This document shows positions 1 to 12,527 of a stretch of 64,000 nt of DNA, one piece after another (within the stretch, counting starts at the first letter, position 1; the number at the start of each line of letters is the position of its first letter). The translations under genes and the position numbers were made by a program. Under the pieces are notes generated by a model, which did no database searches, was not told the origin of the DNA, and saw only the letters and a list, made by a program, of their open reading frames with translations. The stretch comes from Mycteria americana (taxonomy: Eukaryota; Chordata; Aves; Ciconiiformes; Ciconiidae). The stretch covers positions 47,417,501 to 47,481,500 of the forward strand of contig NC_134370.1 in assembly GCF_035582795.1 (NCBI RefSeq), written 5' to 3'.

Positions 1-3000
1 ATGGTGCCGATAACCATCTTCTCGCTGTTGACTGTCAGCTGGGCCGCAGTGCCCTCCCGTCGCTCCAGGGTGATGAGCACCAGGCTCCCACTGGTGACCG
101 TCTTGGCCGCGAACCTGCCCACCGGCAAACACAAGGCTTCAGGACGAGCTGTCACCCTGTCACCCTCCTGTCCCCCAGGATGCTCCGGTGGGGAGGCGTC
201 TGCCACCCACGGCCACCATCATGTGTGGGTTCATGCAGGCTCCTTGTCCTAAAGGAAGCCCTGAGTGTCCCCGTTGTGATTTGGGTGGGACCAGAGGGGT
301 AACAGTGCCTGCCTGGTCCCGGTGTGGGGGTCCAGCTACCTGTACTCGTTGTCAGCACCACAGGGCACGCGGCCCACGTTGGCGGCCGAGGTCACTTGCT
401 GGACGATGGCGTGGTCGCTCTGGCATTTCTCAGGCAGCGTCAGCTTCTCCGTGATCTCGCTCATGCCTGTCAGCTTCCCTGGAGTGGGCAGCAGAGGCAC
501 CTGCCCATCTCTGGCCACGCACCCAGCGGCTGTGTCCCTGCCAGACCCTGTTTTGCCATCCCCAAACCAAGCCCTTCCAGCTGCCAGCTCCCTGCATCTG
601 GGTCCCCCATGACATCCTGAACTGGCTGCCCTGCTTGCTCCTCTCCAGTCCGGCAGAGACGGATTTGGGAAAATCCTTCTTCCACAACCCTTCCCGGGCT
701 CGTCCCTGCGTCCCTGCCCGGTGGCAGCAGCCATGTCCCTGGGGACGGGCTCCTCTGGTCACTGGCAGCGATGGGGCCGGGTGCTGCAGGGCACCGAGCT
801 CAGTGCAGACCCCCATCCACGGGGCCAGGGTGGAGACGCTGCTGCTCCAGGAGCATGGGGACGCGGGGCCAGGGTGTCCCTGTCACTCACCGGACACGGT
901 GCTGAGAGCGCCAGGGGTGGTACGAGCCCTCCATGCTGCACAGGGACCTGGTGGGGCCATGCTGACACCAGAGTGGTCACCCCAACCCATGGGCCGGCGG
1001 GTGCAGGAAGGGGACAAGGGGAGCAGAGCTAGTCTAGGGACTGGCCCAGTAGCCACTTACCCTCGCCTGGCCGTGCGAGGTGCTCTAGGGCCACGGCGAG
1101 GGCAGCAGAGGGGACAAAATGGGGGGTGAGCATCAGCGCTGGGGTGGTGGGTGCCCATGCACCACCCTGTCCCTGTCCCTGTCCCCTTCCCCGTCCCCCA
1201 CTCACCCTGCTCCTTCTTGAACTCGTTCTCACTCATGAAGACGGGGGCCATGAGCTCCCCCACGGGCGGCTGGATGGACACGTAGAAGTGGCGCGTGTGG
1301 GTGCTGGGGAGACAGGTGGGTGAGGGGGGCCCATGCTCAAAATATCCCCCCCCAGGTCCCACTTCCCATCCCTGCCCTGTGCAGGTGGCAGTTGGAGGGA
1401 AACTGAGGCACAAAAGGCCTCAGGAATAGGGGGAACCTGTCAGGCTGGACTTGGGGCTGCTGCCGCCTCCTTGTCCCCTGCAGGGACCCTGGTGCTTGTC
1501 CTGCTGTCCCCCGACCACCCCATGCCCATCCCGGTGTCCCCCCTCCCATGGAAGGACCTTGGTGCCCATCCTGCTGTCCCCTATCCCCCAGAGGGACCTT
1601 GTCCCACTGTCCCCTGGGGCCTCTTCCTGCTGTCCTCCACCCCCTGGTAGGATGTTGGTGCCTGTCCAGCTGTCCCCAGTGCCCAGGAGCACCCCATACC
1701 CTGTCCTTCTGTCCCCTGAGGCCCCCCATGCCCTGTCCTGCTATCCCCTGTCCCCTGGGGCATCCCATGCCCTGTCCTGCTGTCCCCTGGGGCACCCCAT
1801 ACTCTGTCCTGCCGTCCCCCGTCCCCTGGGGTACCCCATGCCCTGTCTGGCTGTCACCTGCCCCCTGCTGCTCCAAGGCCCCTGGACGGATGTTGGTGCC
1901 CATCCCACTTTTGCCATCCCCTGCAGCACCTGTGCCCTGCCCCACTGTCCCCATCCCTGGAGCACTCCACGCTGTCCCCATCGCCTGGGACACCTGCCCT
2001 GTCCTGCTCAGCGCCAGGTGCTCACCGCAGCTGGAAGTTGGCTGCCTGGGTGGAGTCGCAGAAGTCGATGCCCATCACCACGCTGGCTGTGTCCCCGGGT
2101 GCCAGGCACTCTGAAAGCATAGGGCTGCCACTGCGTCCCATGTCCCCTCCACCAGCCAACCCCTGGCCCTGGCCCTGGCCCTGGCCCCCCCCCCCCGCCG
2201 TGCCATACCGATCTCAGGGAACTCCTGGATCCGCATGCCGGAGAGCGGCTTGGGCTCACTGACCCGCAGGCTCTTCACCTCAGCATCAGTGTTGTTGGAG
2301 ATCTGGATCTGGACAGCCACCATGTGGGGATCCCCTGGGAAGGGCTGGCGGCTGAAGCAGTACTCGACTGAGAGCCCCTCGCCTGCCATGCGGTGCAGCA
2401 GCTCGTAGGTCCTCACCGTGCTGAATGCTGGGCTCAGCAGCTGCAAGGGACCAAGGGACTAGCGTGAGCTGCTGACCCCCTCTCTGCGGCCCCCATGGGT
2501 GGCAGTGGTCCCAGGAACCCGCCGGGAAGGACACTGGGGACACTTACGGCAGGTGCCAGGGAGGTGTCAGTGAGCGTGAGGCCCTCCAGGTCCGTCACTA
2601 GGCTGGTGGAGACGATGCTGCTGGAGGGGACGGGCTGGGGAGGAGCGAGGGTGACTGCAGGGTGTGGTGGTGTGGGGGGAGGAAAGGGTTAACAGAGATC
2701 TGATGAGCCACAGCCCCATGGGGACAACCCCAGTGGCACAGCCCCATGGGGACAGCCCTGTAGGCGCAACCCCACGGGCACAGCCATGTGTCCCACAGCC
2801 ATCCTCTGGGGACAAGGACTGCTCACCCCACTGGTCCCTGTCCCAGCTCAGCAGCCCCCAAAGGACCTGTGGGACCCTGACCCCACTGAGGTGGGTGCCC
2901 GTGCCTCATTTTCCCCAGTGCCACTGCAACGGCCATCCCGTGTGCCCGAGGCAGCCACTCACAGTCATCCAGGTCGAGCAGGGAGATCTCCTTGGGGCCG

Positions 3001-3017
3001 GCCCTGCTGCTGGGGGG
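1..3017 (-). CDS. AP3B2: AP3B2 exons 21-27: C-terminal domain and ear
   Basis: Exons 3017-2963, 2654-2548, 2440-2209, 2110-2026, 1303-1206, 478-340 and 114 to beyond 1. Landmarks are [10 protein letters not shown] (exon 21), [14 protein letters not shown] (22), [20 protein letters not shown] (23), [20 protein letters not shown] (25), [18 protein letters not shown] (26) and [14 protein letters not shown] (27). This is the AP-3 beta C-terminal domain followed by the appendage, the part known to bind accessory proteins and, in beta-3A, kinesin KIF3A. All junction phases agree. Exon 27 ends at the window edge with two bases of an incomplete codon. Confidence 0.95.
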
Positions 3018-6000
3018 CTGCAAAGGGGCAGAGAGATGGGGGGTATGTGAATGGGGGATCTGGCGGTCCCTGCGCTGCCCCCCAGCCCAGGCCAGCTCTC
3101 ACCGCCTTCCTCCGCTTGGCCTCCGCCTCGGAGCCTGAGTCAGAGCCCGAGGAGCTGCTCTCGGAGGTGCTGGCCTCCTCCGATGAGGTCTCGGCGCAGC
3201 TCTTCTTCCCCTGCAACGCCTTCTTCTTGGCCTTCTTCACCCCCTCCTCCTCCTCTTCCTCGCTGGGGCTGTGGGGAGAGCCCAGGTCAGGGGGGGGTGG
3301 GGTGGGGTTCAGCCAGGGGCACACCGCTTACCCAGATGGTACCTGCCCGTGCTCCCCGGGGCTGCCTTCCGGGAGCCTTCCTTCTTTCTCTTCGTTCTCT
3401 TCTCCTCCTCCTCCTTGTCCTCCGACTGCTCCCCGCTGCTGCCTTCCTCCTCTTCCTCCTCCTCCTCGCTGCCAGAGCTGGAGCTGCCCAAGCTGCTGCT
3501 GCTGCCACTCTCCTTGCTGACGGACTCGGGCTCTGCGGGGGGCACAGCTCAGCCCTGCTGCTGCATCCCCCCACGCCCCCACAGCTCCCTGCTGTGTCCC
3601 ACTGCATCCCTCCATCCTCCCACTGCATCACACTGCATCCCCACACCTGCTGCGTCCCCATTGCATCCTCCCACTGCATCTCTGCATCCCTGTGTCCTTC
3701 TGCTGCATCCCTGCACCACCCCACTGCATCTCACTGCATCTCTGGGCCCTCCTACTGAATCTCCACTGCATCCCCATATCCTCCCGCTGCCTCCCTCTGC
3801 ATCCTGCTGCATTCCTTCATCCTCCCACTGCATCCCTGCATCCTCCTGCTACATCCTCACATCCTCCCACTGCATCCTGCTGCATCTCCACATCCTCCCA
3901 CTGCATCCCACCATATCCCTGCATTCCTCCACTGCATCCCCACATCTTCCTACTGCGTCCCCACAACCCCCCACCACATCCCTGCTTCCCCCCACTTCAT
4001 CCCTGCATCCACCAGCCACACCCCTCCATGTCCCCTGCCACGTCCCTACCACGATGGGATGTCCCCACTGCAACATCCCCTGCCAGATGCCCCACCATTG
4101 TGGCAACTGCCTGATGCCTCACTGCAGTGGTCCCTGCCTCATGCCCCACCGTAGTGTCCCTTTCCTGATGCCCCATCATGGTGGCTCCTGCCCCATGCCC
4201 CACCGTGGTGGCACCTGCCTGATGTCCCTGCCACAGTGATCCCTGCATGATGCCCCACCACAGTGGCCCCTGCCCCATGCTGTGCCGTGCCACCAGGTCC
4301 TTACCGCTGTCTGCCGACTCTGTGGGCCCTGACTCTCCCTCTGAGTCAGAGTAGAAAGGTTTCTCCACCTTCTCCTTCCTCTTCTCCCGGCTGGTGCACT
4401 TGGTCCACTCAGGAACCTGCTGGCACAGGGTTGGTGGAGCAGGGCCATCGCCCATAGGTGGGGGGCCCAAACAGCACCCCTTGCCCCCCTTCTGTCCCCA
4501 GGTGGGTTTGTGGGCACCAGAGAGGGGACATGGGGCAGCTGAGCAGCACCTGGGCACCTTCTGGGGCTCTCCCAAGACCTCGAGACGATGCCCCCACCTT
4601 GGCCCCCCCATGAAGCCCTGCACTCTGGGGTGCTCCACGCACCTCCACATTCCTCACAGATGGGTCGGGGGCCTCATCTGGCCAGTCAGGCAGCTCTTGG
4701 TAGCCCACAGCCTTGGCATTGAGCAGGTGGGACAGGGAGCCCAGCTGGAAATGGTCCCGATCTACAGCGGGGTGAGAAGTGGCAGCAGCTCGGGGACAGC
4801 CATGCAGCACTGTGGTGACAGCTGGCCCCGTGTCCCCATGCCCTGTGACCAGGGCTGGGTACCTTTGAAGGAGGACTCCAAGATGGGAGCAGGTTTCTGG
4901 GCCAGGAAGAGCTTCTTGGCGTACTTGTTGAGGGCCCCACTCTTCTCGGTGGGCACGATGAGCTGGCGGATGAAGCGAGCCCGGTCACGGATGTCGTAAT
5001 TCTGGTCGTACTTGGCCAAGTTGAGGACGTACTGGGTCAGCAGCTTGCTCTGCGCCAGAAGACACGCTCAAGATCAGCATCTCCCTCCCCAGTGGGGAGA
5101 CTGAGGCACACCATTGGGCCATGTCCCTGGTACCTGCTTGGAGTTGGTCAGGTAGAGCTTAGCCGCCAGGTTGATGACCTGCAACTTGACAATGTCCTCC
5201 TCATTGGTGAAAGACTTGGCCATCTTGCGCAGCACATCGGGCGCAATCTTGGGCACGTGCTCACAGTACTCGCCGATGAGCCACAAGATGCTGGCCCGTG
5301 CCATGGGCACCTGCAAAATGCCCCCAGGCATGTAGCACCACTGCCACTCCCCCAGTCCTGTGGGCCACGCAACACCCCAACCCACCTGGATGTTGTCAGT
5401 GAGCTTGGCCATGTGCTTGATGATCTCACTGTGTTGGGCCGGCTGCATCTGCAGCAGCTTTTTGATGACCACCACGGATTCAGCCACCACCAGCTCTGCG
5501 GGCAGAGACCCGGCCTCAGTGGGGTCCTGCCCCGGGAGCGCTGGAGCACCCATTTCACCCCCACCACATGCACTCACCATCCCGGTTGGAAAGGAGCTGG
5601 ACCAGGCCATTGAGGCAGGTGTCCCGCACCTTCCCGATGTTGGTGGCACAGCGCCCGATGGCTTGGATGGTGGCCGCCACGAAGTCCTTGTCCATGCTGC
5701 GGATGTAGGTCTGTGCAGGAATGGGGAGGGGACACACAGGACATGTCACCCACATACCAGTGCCAGGCATCCCCCCATATGGTCGTCACATGTTGGGGCT
5801 CTTTGGAGCCACCCATGGGGTTGGCATGGCCTCAGCCCACTCCTCTTGGTGGGGCTCTCCCTCCGTCCCCTCCACGGTGGTGTTCTGGCGCCCAGAGCCA
5901 TGCCAAGGTGGCACCCCAGTGGCCTCAGTAGGGCCATGGCATACCTGGAACTCCCGCAGGATGGTGGAGATGTTGGTCTCGTTGGCCAGGTTGGTGAGGA

Positions 6001-9000
6001 CCTCCAGCTGTGGGAAAGAGAAAGAGATGGGCATGGTGCCAGGGCACGGGGTCCTTGCTGTCCTCCTGTCCCCAGGGCATGGAGGACAGCTGGGCCCCAA
6101 GGAAGGGGTCCATAAAGCTCCAAAGCCATCAGTGATGGGTTTTGCTGGGTGTTTCCAGCTCACCTTGAGGATCTTGATCTGCGTGGGGTCCGTGGAGCGG
6201 ATGTAGAAGCTCTTCAGGTAGGGCTCAAACATCCCCTGCATGCAGAGCCAGCAGCGTTAGTGCCATCCCTGTCCCCCCCTCGCCGAGGCCACCCACAGGC
6301 AGCTGGCCCTGGTGATCTTGCTGGCTAGCCCTCATTCCACTCCAGACTCAACAGGGAAAACTCCTCCCACACCAAGTCCGAGACTCACCCGCCGTTTGAT
6401 GGACATGGTGGCCACATTCTGCAGCACAACATACTGCACCTCACTGTGGGAACAAAGAGGGGACCACCATCAGTGGGTCAGGGCCAGACTGCCCCAGCAA
6501 GTCCCTGTGAAGACAGGGCTGGACCCACCACCAGGCTGGTGCCACCACAATGCTGCCACTCCATGTCTGGACTGGGCCGGGCCAAAAAGCCCTCTTTTTT
6601 GGTAATTTGCCTCAACCCGACATCCCTGCGGGGATGGGCTTTTTGGGGGTCTCTCCCAGGGTCTTGAGGCTCCCCATGGGTCCCACCAACTAGGGTGGCA
6701 GGGTAGGGGACCAGGGCAACCCAGGTACCACAGACCTGTGACTCCGCAGGAGCCGCACCAGCGCCTTGGCGATGACACCAACCTCCGCCTTGGGTGCCAG
6801 GTGGAAGTAGAGCTGTGCCACAGCCATCACCACCTGCAGGGACACACCCGAGCATCACCCAGTGGACACAGGGACACCCCGAGGGATGGTTGTGTCCCCC
6901 AGAGTCCCACCTGGCAGCACCTGGAGGAAGCCTGACCCTGGGGACACCCATCCCTGGGTGTCTCTCAAGCACCCCAGTGGCTCCTTGGCCAGTGGGGACA
7001 TCATGAGCTCAGGCTGCTGGACACCACCGGTGGACTCGGGGGATGGCAGGGCTGGAGTGGGGGGCTCACCGCGGCATTGCGGCTTTGCAGCAGGGGTTTG
7101 GTGTTGCGCAGGAGCAGGCGGTGGTCGGGGTCCATAACGTAGGGCTTGCGCTTGGCCAACGAGGCTGCCTCTGCCTTAGCGTCCTTGGCGTCCTCCTCCT
7201 CGGAGCCGTAGAAAGCCTTCTCGGCGCTCTCCTCCAGCAGGGACTCCTGCTGGTAGGTGGGATGCCTTGCACCCCCCCAACAGCACCCTCCTTCACCCCA
7301 CCTCCCCAAGGGCTCCCAGGGCACCCCGAGGCTCCTGGGGCACCCCAAGGCTCCCGCACTCACGTTCTGGTTGGGGCTGAGGAACTGGGTGCGCGCATAG
7401 CGGGTCAGCATGTTGATGATGACCACCTGTCCCCACTCCTCCACATCGATGAGCAGGTTGCAGAGCTTGCGGTAGTTCTTGTGGATGAGGTCAATGCGCT
7501 CTGGGCAGACTTCCTCGAACGCCATGACCACGCTGCCGGCCACCAGCTGGGGAGGGACACCCCAGGGTGACTCACCAGTGTGGTGGCATCTTCATCATGA
7601 TGCTGGCTTGATGGGGATGGTGGCATCCCTGTGAGGATGCCGGTTTGGTGGGCATGGTGGCATCCCTATGGGGATGCCAGCTCAGCAGGGATGGCTGCGT
7701 CCCTGCAAGGATGCTGGATCAGGGGGCATGGCAGCATCCACGTGAGGATGCTGACTTGGAGGGGTCGGTGGCATCTCTGTGAGGATGCTGGTTTGGTGGG
7801 GATAGTGGCTTCCTCATGGGGACGTTGGCTCAGTGGAGATGGTGGCATCCCCACGAGGATGTTGGCCCGCTGGGGACAGCAGCATCCCCACAAGGATGCC
7901 AGCTCTGCAGGGATGGCTGCATTCCTGCGAGAATGCCAATTTGGTGGAGATGTCTGCATCCCTGTGACGATGCTGGATCAGTGGGGATGGTGGCATCCCT
8001 ATGAGGATGCTGGCTTGGTGGGGACAGTGATATCCCCACAAAGATGTTGGCTCTGGGGATGGCTTTATCCCATCATGGATATTGGACCAGTGGGGATGAT
8101 GGCATCTCCATGAGGATGCCAGCCCTGCAGGGATGGCTGTATCGCCACAAGGATGCCATATCAGTAGGGATGGTAGCATCCCCATGAGGATGCTGGCTCA
8201 GTGGGGACAACAGCAGCACTGCAAGGATCCCTGCTCTGCATGGATGGCTGCATCCCCACGAGGACACCAATTTGGTGGGGACATCTGCCTCCCCACAAGG
8301 ACGCCAGGCCAGCAGGGATGGTGACGTCCCCAGATTTAGGGACAGGGGAGACACGGTGTCCCACTCACCGTGGTCTTGTCTGCCAGCAGCTTCTCGATTA
8401 CTTCGATCAGCTGGTCCTTCTGGTCTGAGTCGAGGCTGCGAGGGAAGAGCAGGGCAGGTGCCGCCAGACCAAACTCCCCCCCATCCCTGCCTGTCCCTGC
8501 CTGCAATAAGCAGCTGAGACCCCAGCACTGGACCTTTATTGGTTCCCCCAGAATTTAGCAGCCAACCCCCTGTTACCTGTACAGCTTGGGAATGGCATGG
8601 GCAGCTGTCTTGCGCACGTACGGGGACATGTCCGAGGCAGCCTCCTTGATGGCCAACATCATGATGGGCACAATGATGGGCACGCGGATGCTGGATAGGA
8701 CCCGCAGGGCGCTGGCACGGATCAGCTGGTTCGGGTCCTGTGGGGACATGCGGGGGGCTGCAGTGCAGCCATGGGGGACTTGCTGCCCCCCCAGACCTCT
8801 CCCAAGTCCCCAAACCAGCCCACCTTGAGTCCTCGCTGGAAGGTAGAGATGGAGAGTAGGGCCAGATCCTGCTGCTCCTCTGCATAGCGTACCAGGTAGA
8901 CGTACACCAGCTTCTTCACCTGTGGGGTGAAGGTGGTGGGGCCACCTCAGAGCCCCCCAAAACCCAGCCCATCCCCAAAACCCTCCTGCAGGGGAGGCAC

Positions 9001-12000
9001 CAGGCCCTGGAGACACCCATGGATGCCACCAGGGCCACCCAAGACCTTCCTCACCTCGATGTTCTTGCAGGCGACATTTTTCACCACAGCTGGGAAGAGG
9101 TCGGAGGCATTTTTACCCCGGGCGATCATCTAAGGGGGTAAAGGAGCGGTGTGACACCGGGCGGCTGGCATGGCATGGCACGACATGGCTCAGCACGGCA
9201 CAGCTTGGCACTAGCAGTGGTCCCCGCCAGTGGCCACGACACCCACCGCCACAATCCTCTTCATGGCCTCCAGCTTGAGCGAATCCTTGTTACTATCGAG
9301 CATCTCCTTGAGATCATCATGCCTGCACCGTGAAAAAAAAATCCCATTTTCCATTTTTAGCCATTTTTAACCATTTTTAGTCTTTTTTTTTGCTCCCAGC
9401 CTGCTATCAGGCTGGCAACCCGACCCTTTGCCATGCAATATTTATGGAGACAGGAGTTGGGTTACAGCCAGGTGAAAGAGGAGCCTGAGGGACTGGCGTG
9501 GCGCTGACACCCAGCTCTGTCCCCATCCTGGGCGCTGGGATGAGGACCTCATCCCAGCCCGGCTGTGGCTGTCATCCTAGGATGTCCCCAGATCGCTTCC
9601 CAGGGAGCAGATGCCCATCACCGGCTCCATCCTGGCCACCAGCCCAGCTTGGCTGGGTGTCCCTTGTCCCCTCCTGGGCACGGTGACATGGATGCACTGG
9701 TGTGCCCCGATGCAGAGCCCTTCCCTGTTCCCCTCCCTGGGCTGGGAAAATGCCACCACTGTCCCCTTTTATAAGTCTGGTTGTCACTACTGTCCCCTCT
9801 TCTAAGGGATATCCATCCCCATGGAACTGGGAGGGACCTGCAAGGCTGCATCCAGCCACAGCAGCTGGGAGTGGCACCCATGGGACAATGCTTGGCCAGA
9901 GCCACCGTCGCTGGAGGGTCCTGGGGGGCTCCTTGGGGGGGTCTTACCGCAGTGGTGGCCCAGTGCTGGTGGCCACCACGGGCTCGGGGCTGGCGAGTGG
10001 CTGCAGCTCGTCAGCTCGCAGGGCGCTGTAGCAGGCGGGTTGTCCAGCCTTAGTGGCCAGCACCAGGCTCATCACCTCCTCGGCCATGTTCACTGCTCAG
10101 TGGTGGTTTTGGCCACCTGGCTGGCCCCGCCGGTAGCTGCTTGCAGCAGCTTCTGCACCAGCGGCAGGGACAGCATGGCTTTGGCTGGGGGTGGTGGCCC
10201 TGGGGATGGTGGCAGGGCTGTGGCCCCGCTCTTCCTCCCAGCACCGCTCTTCCTCCCAGCACCGCCGGCTGAAACCTGATGCTGTTGTTGGGGTTGGGTT
10301 GCAGCTGCGATTGCGACGCACTTCCTGGTGGACGAGGCCATCCTGGGGTGTCATGTCCCAAGTGACACCTGTCATGCAGCTGGGGCTTGAGGACATTGCA
10401 GGGAGCTCCTTCCCCAGGTGCTTTGAGTGGCTCAGTCCTGGCCAGGGACACCCACCTGGGTGGTGCAGTGGCATGATGGGACACCTGTGGGTGTCCCACC
10501 TGGGTAATGGGGTGGCACTTGGGGGGCATTTCTCTTGCCCTATGTGCCATGTATGGCTCATAGAGACAGTGACACATCTGATGTGGCCACAAAGGGACAG
10601 GCTCCAGGGAAGGGCAGCGTGCAGGTGATGGGGACAGTGCCCGGGGGTCAGGGATGGGGGGGACACTGCCAGACTGGGGGACACTGCCAGCAGGTCAGGC
10701 ATCGGGGGACACTGCCAGACTGGGGGACACTGCCAGGGGGTCAGAGATGGGGGGACCTGGCCAGACTGGGGGACACAGCCAGAGTGGTTAGGGCTGAGGG
10801 ACGCTGCCAGACTGGGGAACAGTGCCACTGGGGTCGGGTGAGGGGACACTGCCAGATGGGGGGACACTGATGGCAGGTCAGGGCTGGAAGCACACTGCCA
10901 GACTGGGGGACACTGCCAGTGGGGGTCAAAGTCAGGGGACACTACCAGACTTGGGGAAAGGGGAACACTGCCAGGCTGGGGGACACTGTCAGACTGGGGG
11001 ACATTGCCAGGGGCTCATGGAAGGGGGACACACTGTGAGATGGGGACACTGTGAAATGGGGACACTGCCAGACTGGGGGACACTGCCAGGGGGTCAGGGA
11101 GGGGGAACATTGCCAGATGGGGGGACACTGCCAGCCTGGGGCACTGCCAGCAGGGCAGGGATGAGGGGACACATCCAGCTTGGGGGACCCTGCCAGCAGG
11201 TCTGGACTGGGGTGTCACTGCCAGATAGGGGAACACTATCAGGTGGTAATGGATGGGGGGTACACTGCCAGACTGGGGGACACTGCCAGAGGAGCAGGGA
11301 CAGGGGGGGACACTGCCAGACTGGGTGACACTGCCTATGGCTCAGGGTTGGGGGGACACTGTCATACTGGGGGACACAGCAAGGGGTAGGGAGTGTGATG
11401 CTGCCAGACAGGGGTACACTGCCAGGGCATCAGGGAGGAGGGGACACTGCAAGAGTGGGGGACACTGCCAAGGGGTCAGGGCTGGGGGGACACTGTCAGA
11501 GTAGGGGACAATGCCAGGGGCTCAGGGAAGGGGGAGACACTGTGAGATGGAGACACTGCCAGTGGGTCAGAAATGGGGGACACATCCAGAGTGGGGGACA
11601 CTGCCAGGGGGTCAGGACTGGGGGGACACTGTCATACTGGGGGACACTGCCAGGGAGTCAGGGATGAGGGACACTGCCAGACTGGAGGTTGGGGGGACAC
11701 ATCCAGACTGGGGGACCACTGCCAGTAGATCAGGGCTGGGGGGACATTGCCAGACAGGGGGACAGTGCTGCGGCATTAGGGAGGGGTCCAGGGATGGGGG
11801 ACACTGCCTGAATGGAGAACACCATCAGCGAGTCAGGGAGGGGGGACACTGCCAGCAGGTCAGGGTGGTGGACACATCCAGAGTGGGGGACACTGCCAGG
11901 GCTGGGGGGACAAAGGGACTCCCACATTCCCGCAGCTCCGGGGACCCCCCCACCTTCCTCTGCGTCCCTGTCCCACCCCCAGCAGCCTGCCTCACACAGT

Positions 12001-12527
12001 GGTGACATTTCTCAGCCCCTCCTGCCCCCGCGCTGGGGACCTCGGACGGGGGGTGCCGTCACCCGGGGACCCCCGTGAGAGCTGCGGGAGCCAGCAGAGC
12101 CTGGGGGGGGGGGCACCGTGCCCGGGGTGCTTCCAGCCCCAGGGTGGGGGGTGCAGGGGGGGGTCCCCGCGCATCGCCCCCGCCACACCGTCTCCAAAAC
12201 CCCCCCGGTTTTCCCCCGAAACCCTCCCCGGCCTTTGCAACCTGCAGTGGCGGCGGCGTTACCGCGTCCCCTGTCCCCATCCTCATCCCCGTCCCCACCC
12301 CGGGGACCGCGGCCAGCCCCCAGTCGAGTCCCACGTCCCCAGCGGGGATGGCGGCCAAGGCCTGCGATGGCGGCCACCCGGCCAGGCTCGGACTGTCCCC
12401 CGCGGCGTCCCCACCTCTTGTAGTCGGAGGAGAAGATGCCGCCGCTGGCGGGGTCGTGGCCGTACTCGGGCTCCCCCAGGCTGGAGGAGCCCCCCTTCTC
12501 CTCCCCGTAAGCCGGGCTGGCCGCCAT
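1..12527 (-). CDS. AP3B2: AP3B2, AP-3 complex subunit beta-2 (3' end cut by window edge)
   Basis: Large beta-3B subunit of the neuronal form of AP-3. It forms the heterotetrameric coat with delta, mu3 and sigma3 and sorts membrane cargo from endosomes toward synaptic vesicles and lysosome-related organelles. Twenty-seven coding exons chain on the minus strand with GT-AG sites and unbroken phase, giving about 1,086 codons. The human protein is about 1,080 residues. Domain order is adaptin trunk (residues ~35-590), Ser/acidic hinge (~660-810), AP-3 beta C-terminal domain and ear (~815-end). The N-terminal block [10 protein letters not shown] and the near-identical trunk point to AP3B2 rather than AP3B1. 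The start is the ATG at 12,527. An in-frame ATG 20 codons upstream (12,587) has no counterpart in the human protein as remembered. The last exon runs off base 1 in mid-codon after [10 protein letters not shown], so roughly 12 codons and the stop are missing. No frameshift or premature stop is seen. Confidence 0.97.
1480..1995. repeat. GC-rich minisatellite in AP3B2 intron 24
   Basis: Imperfect repeats of about 30-35 bp built from CCTGTCCTGCTGTCCCCTGG and GCACCCCATGCC fill most of the 722-bp intron between exons 24 and 25. Open frames on both strands here are repeat-driven and not genes. Confidence 0.85.
3103..4416 (-). CDS. AP3B2: AP3B2 exons 18-20: Ser/acidic hinge
   Basis: Exons 4416-4305, 3532-3343 and 3268-3103 encode residues ~655-810. 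Exon 18 has the conserved [19 protein letters not shown]. Exons 19-20 are runs of Glu, Ser, Lys and Arg, the flexible casein-kinase-type hinge typical of AP-3 beta subunits, known in the family to bind clathrin and be phosphorylated. For exon 19 the donor was chosen at 3,342/3,341 (GCAG|GTACC) because it gives phase 2, which joins in frame to exon 20. The stronger-looking GTAAGC eleven bases further on would break the frame. The hinge sequence has drifted from mammals while keeping composition, so exact residues are less certain than in the trunk. Confidence 0.88.
3590..4285. repeat. Two adjacent minisatellites in AP3B2 intron 18
   Basis: 3,590-4,015 is an irregular array of CTGCATCCTCCCACTGCATC-type units. 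4,020-4,285 switches to a ~30-bp unit around ATGCCCCACCATGGTGGC and CCTGCCTG. Together they make up nearly all of the intron between exons 18 and 19. The ~320-codon plus-strand ORF across them is a repeat artefact. Confidence 0.85.
4643..12527 (-). CDS. AP3B2: AP3B2 exons 1-17: adaptin N-terminal trunk
   Basis: Exon coordinates, in transcript order: 12527-12415, 9322-9247, 9129-9055, 8919-8824, 8737-8577, 8435-8369, 7546-7364, 7246-7070, 6833-6736, 6443-6389, 6235-6164, 6007-5945, 5710-5578, 5495-5386, 5310-5134, 5049-4863, 4761-4643. They encode residues 1-654, the HEAT-like alpha-solenoid that packs against mu3 and sigma3. Recognisable blocks are [20 protein letters not shown] (exon 3), [20 protein letters not shown] (exon 4), [20 protein letters not shown] (exon 15) and [20 protein letters not shown] (exon 16). 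Exon 8 carries the variable stretch before [16 protein letters not shown]. Introns are mostly 80-500 bp. Introns 1 and 6 are enlarged by minisatellites. Confidence 0.96.
7560..8335. repeat. ~36-bp-unit minisatellite in AP3B2 intron 6
   Basis: About twenty degenerate copies of a 35-37-bp unit containing GGGATGGTGGCATCCC and ATGAGGATGCTGG occupy the intron between exons 6 and 7, ending about 30 bp short of exon 6. Confidence 0.88.
9948..10087 (-). other. Exon-like ORF in AP3B2 intron 1, unassigned
   Basis: On the minus strand an ATG at 10,087 opens 46 codons ([20 protein letters not shown] at the start) that end exactly at a good donor, CTGCG|GTAAGA. Just upstream, 10,341-10,093, another open frame ends in [20 protein letters not shown] before a stop. 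Codon choice looks more coding-like than the minisatellite around it. I do not recognise the protein. It could be an alternative AP3B2 first exon, a small intronic gene, or chance in GC-rich DNA. Spliced to exon 2 the phase would fit (two bases left over, as for exon 1). Confidence 0.3.
10630..11910. repeat. ~20-bp-unit minisatellite in AP3B2 intron 1
   Basis: About 1.3 kb of degenerate repeats of GGGGGACACTGCCAGACTGG alternating with GGGGACACTGCCAGGGGGTC. It is strongly G-rich on the plus strand, so strand asymmetry is marked. It lies between exon 1 and the exon-like ORF at 9,948-10,087. Confidence 0.9.

Noticed and set aside
3331-3342. GTAAGC donor eleven bases further on for AP3B2 exon 19
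   Set aside because: It looks stronger but leaves one base instead of two and would shift the frame into exon 20.
3271-4239. 322-codon plus-strand ORF
   Set aside because: It is antisense to AP3B2 exon 19 and a CTGCATCC minisatellite; composition is pure repeat.
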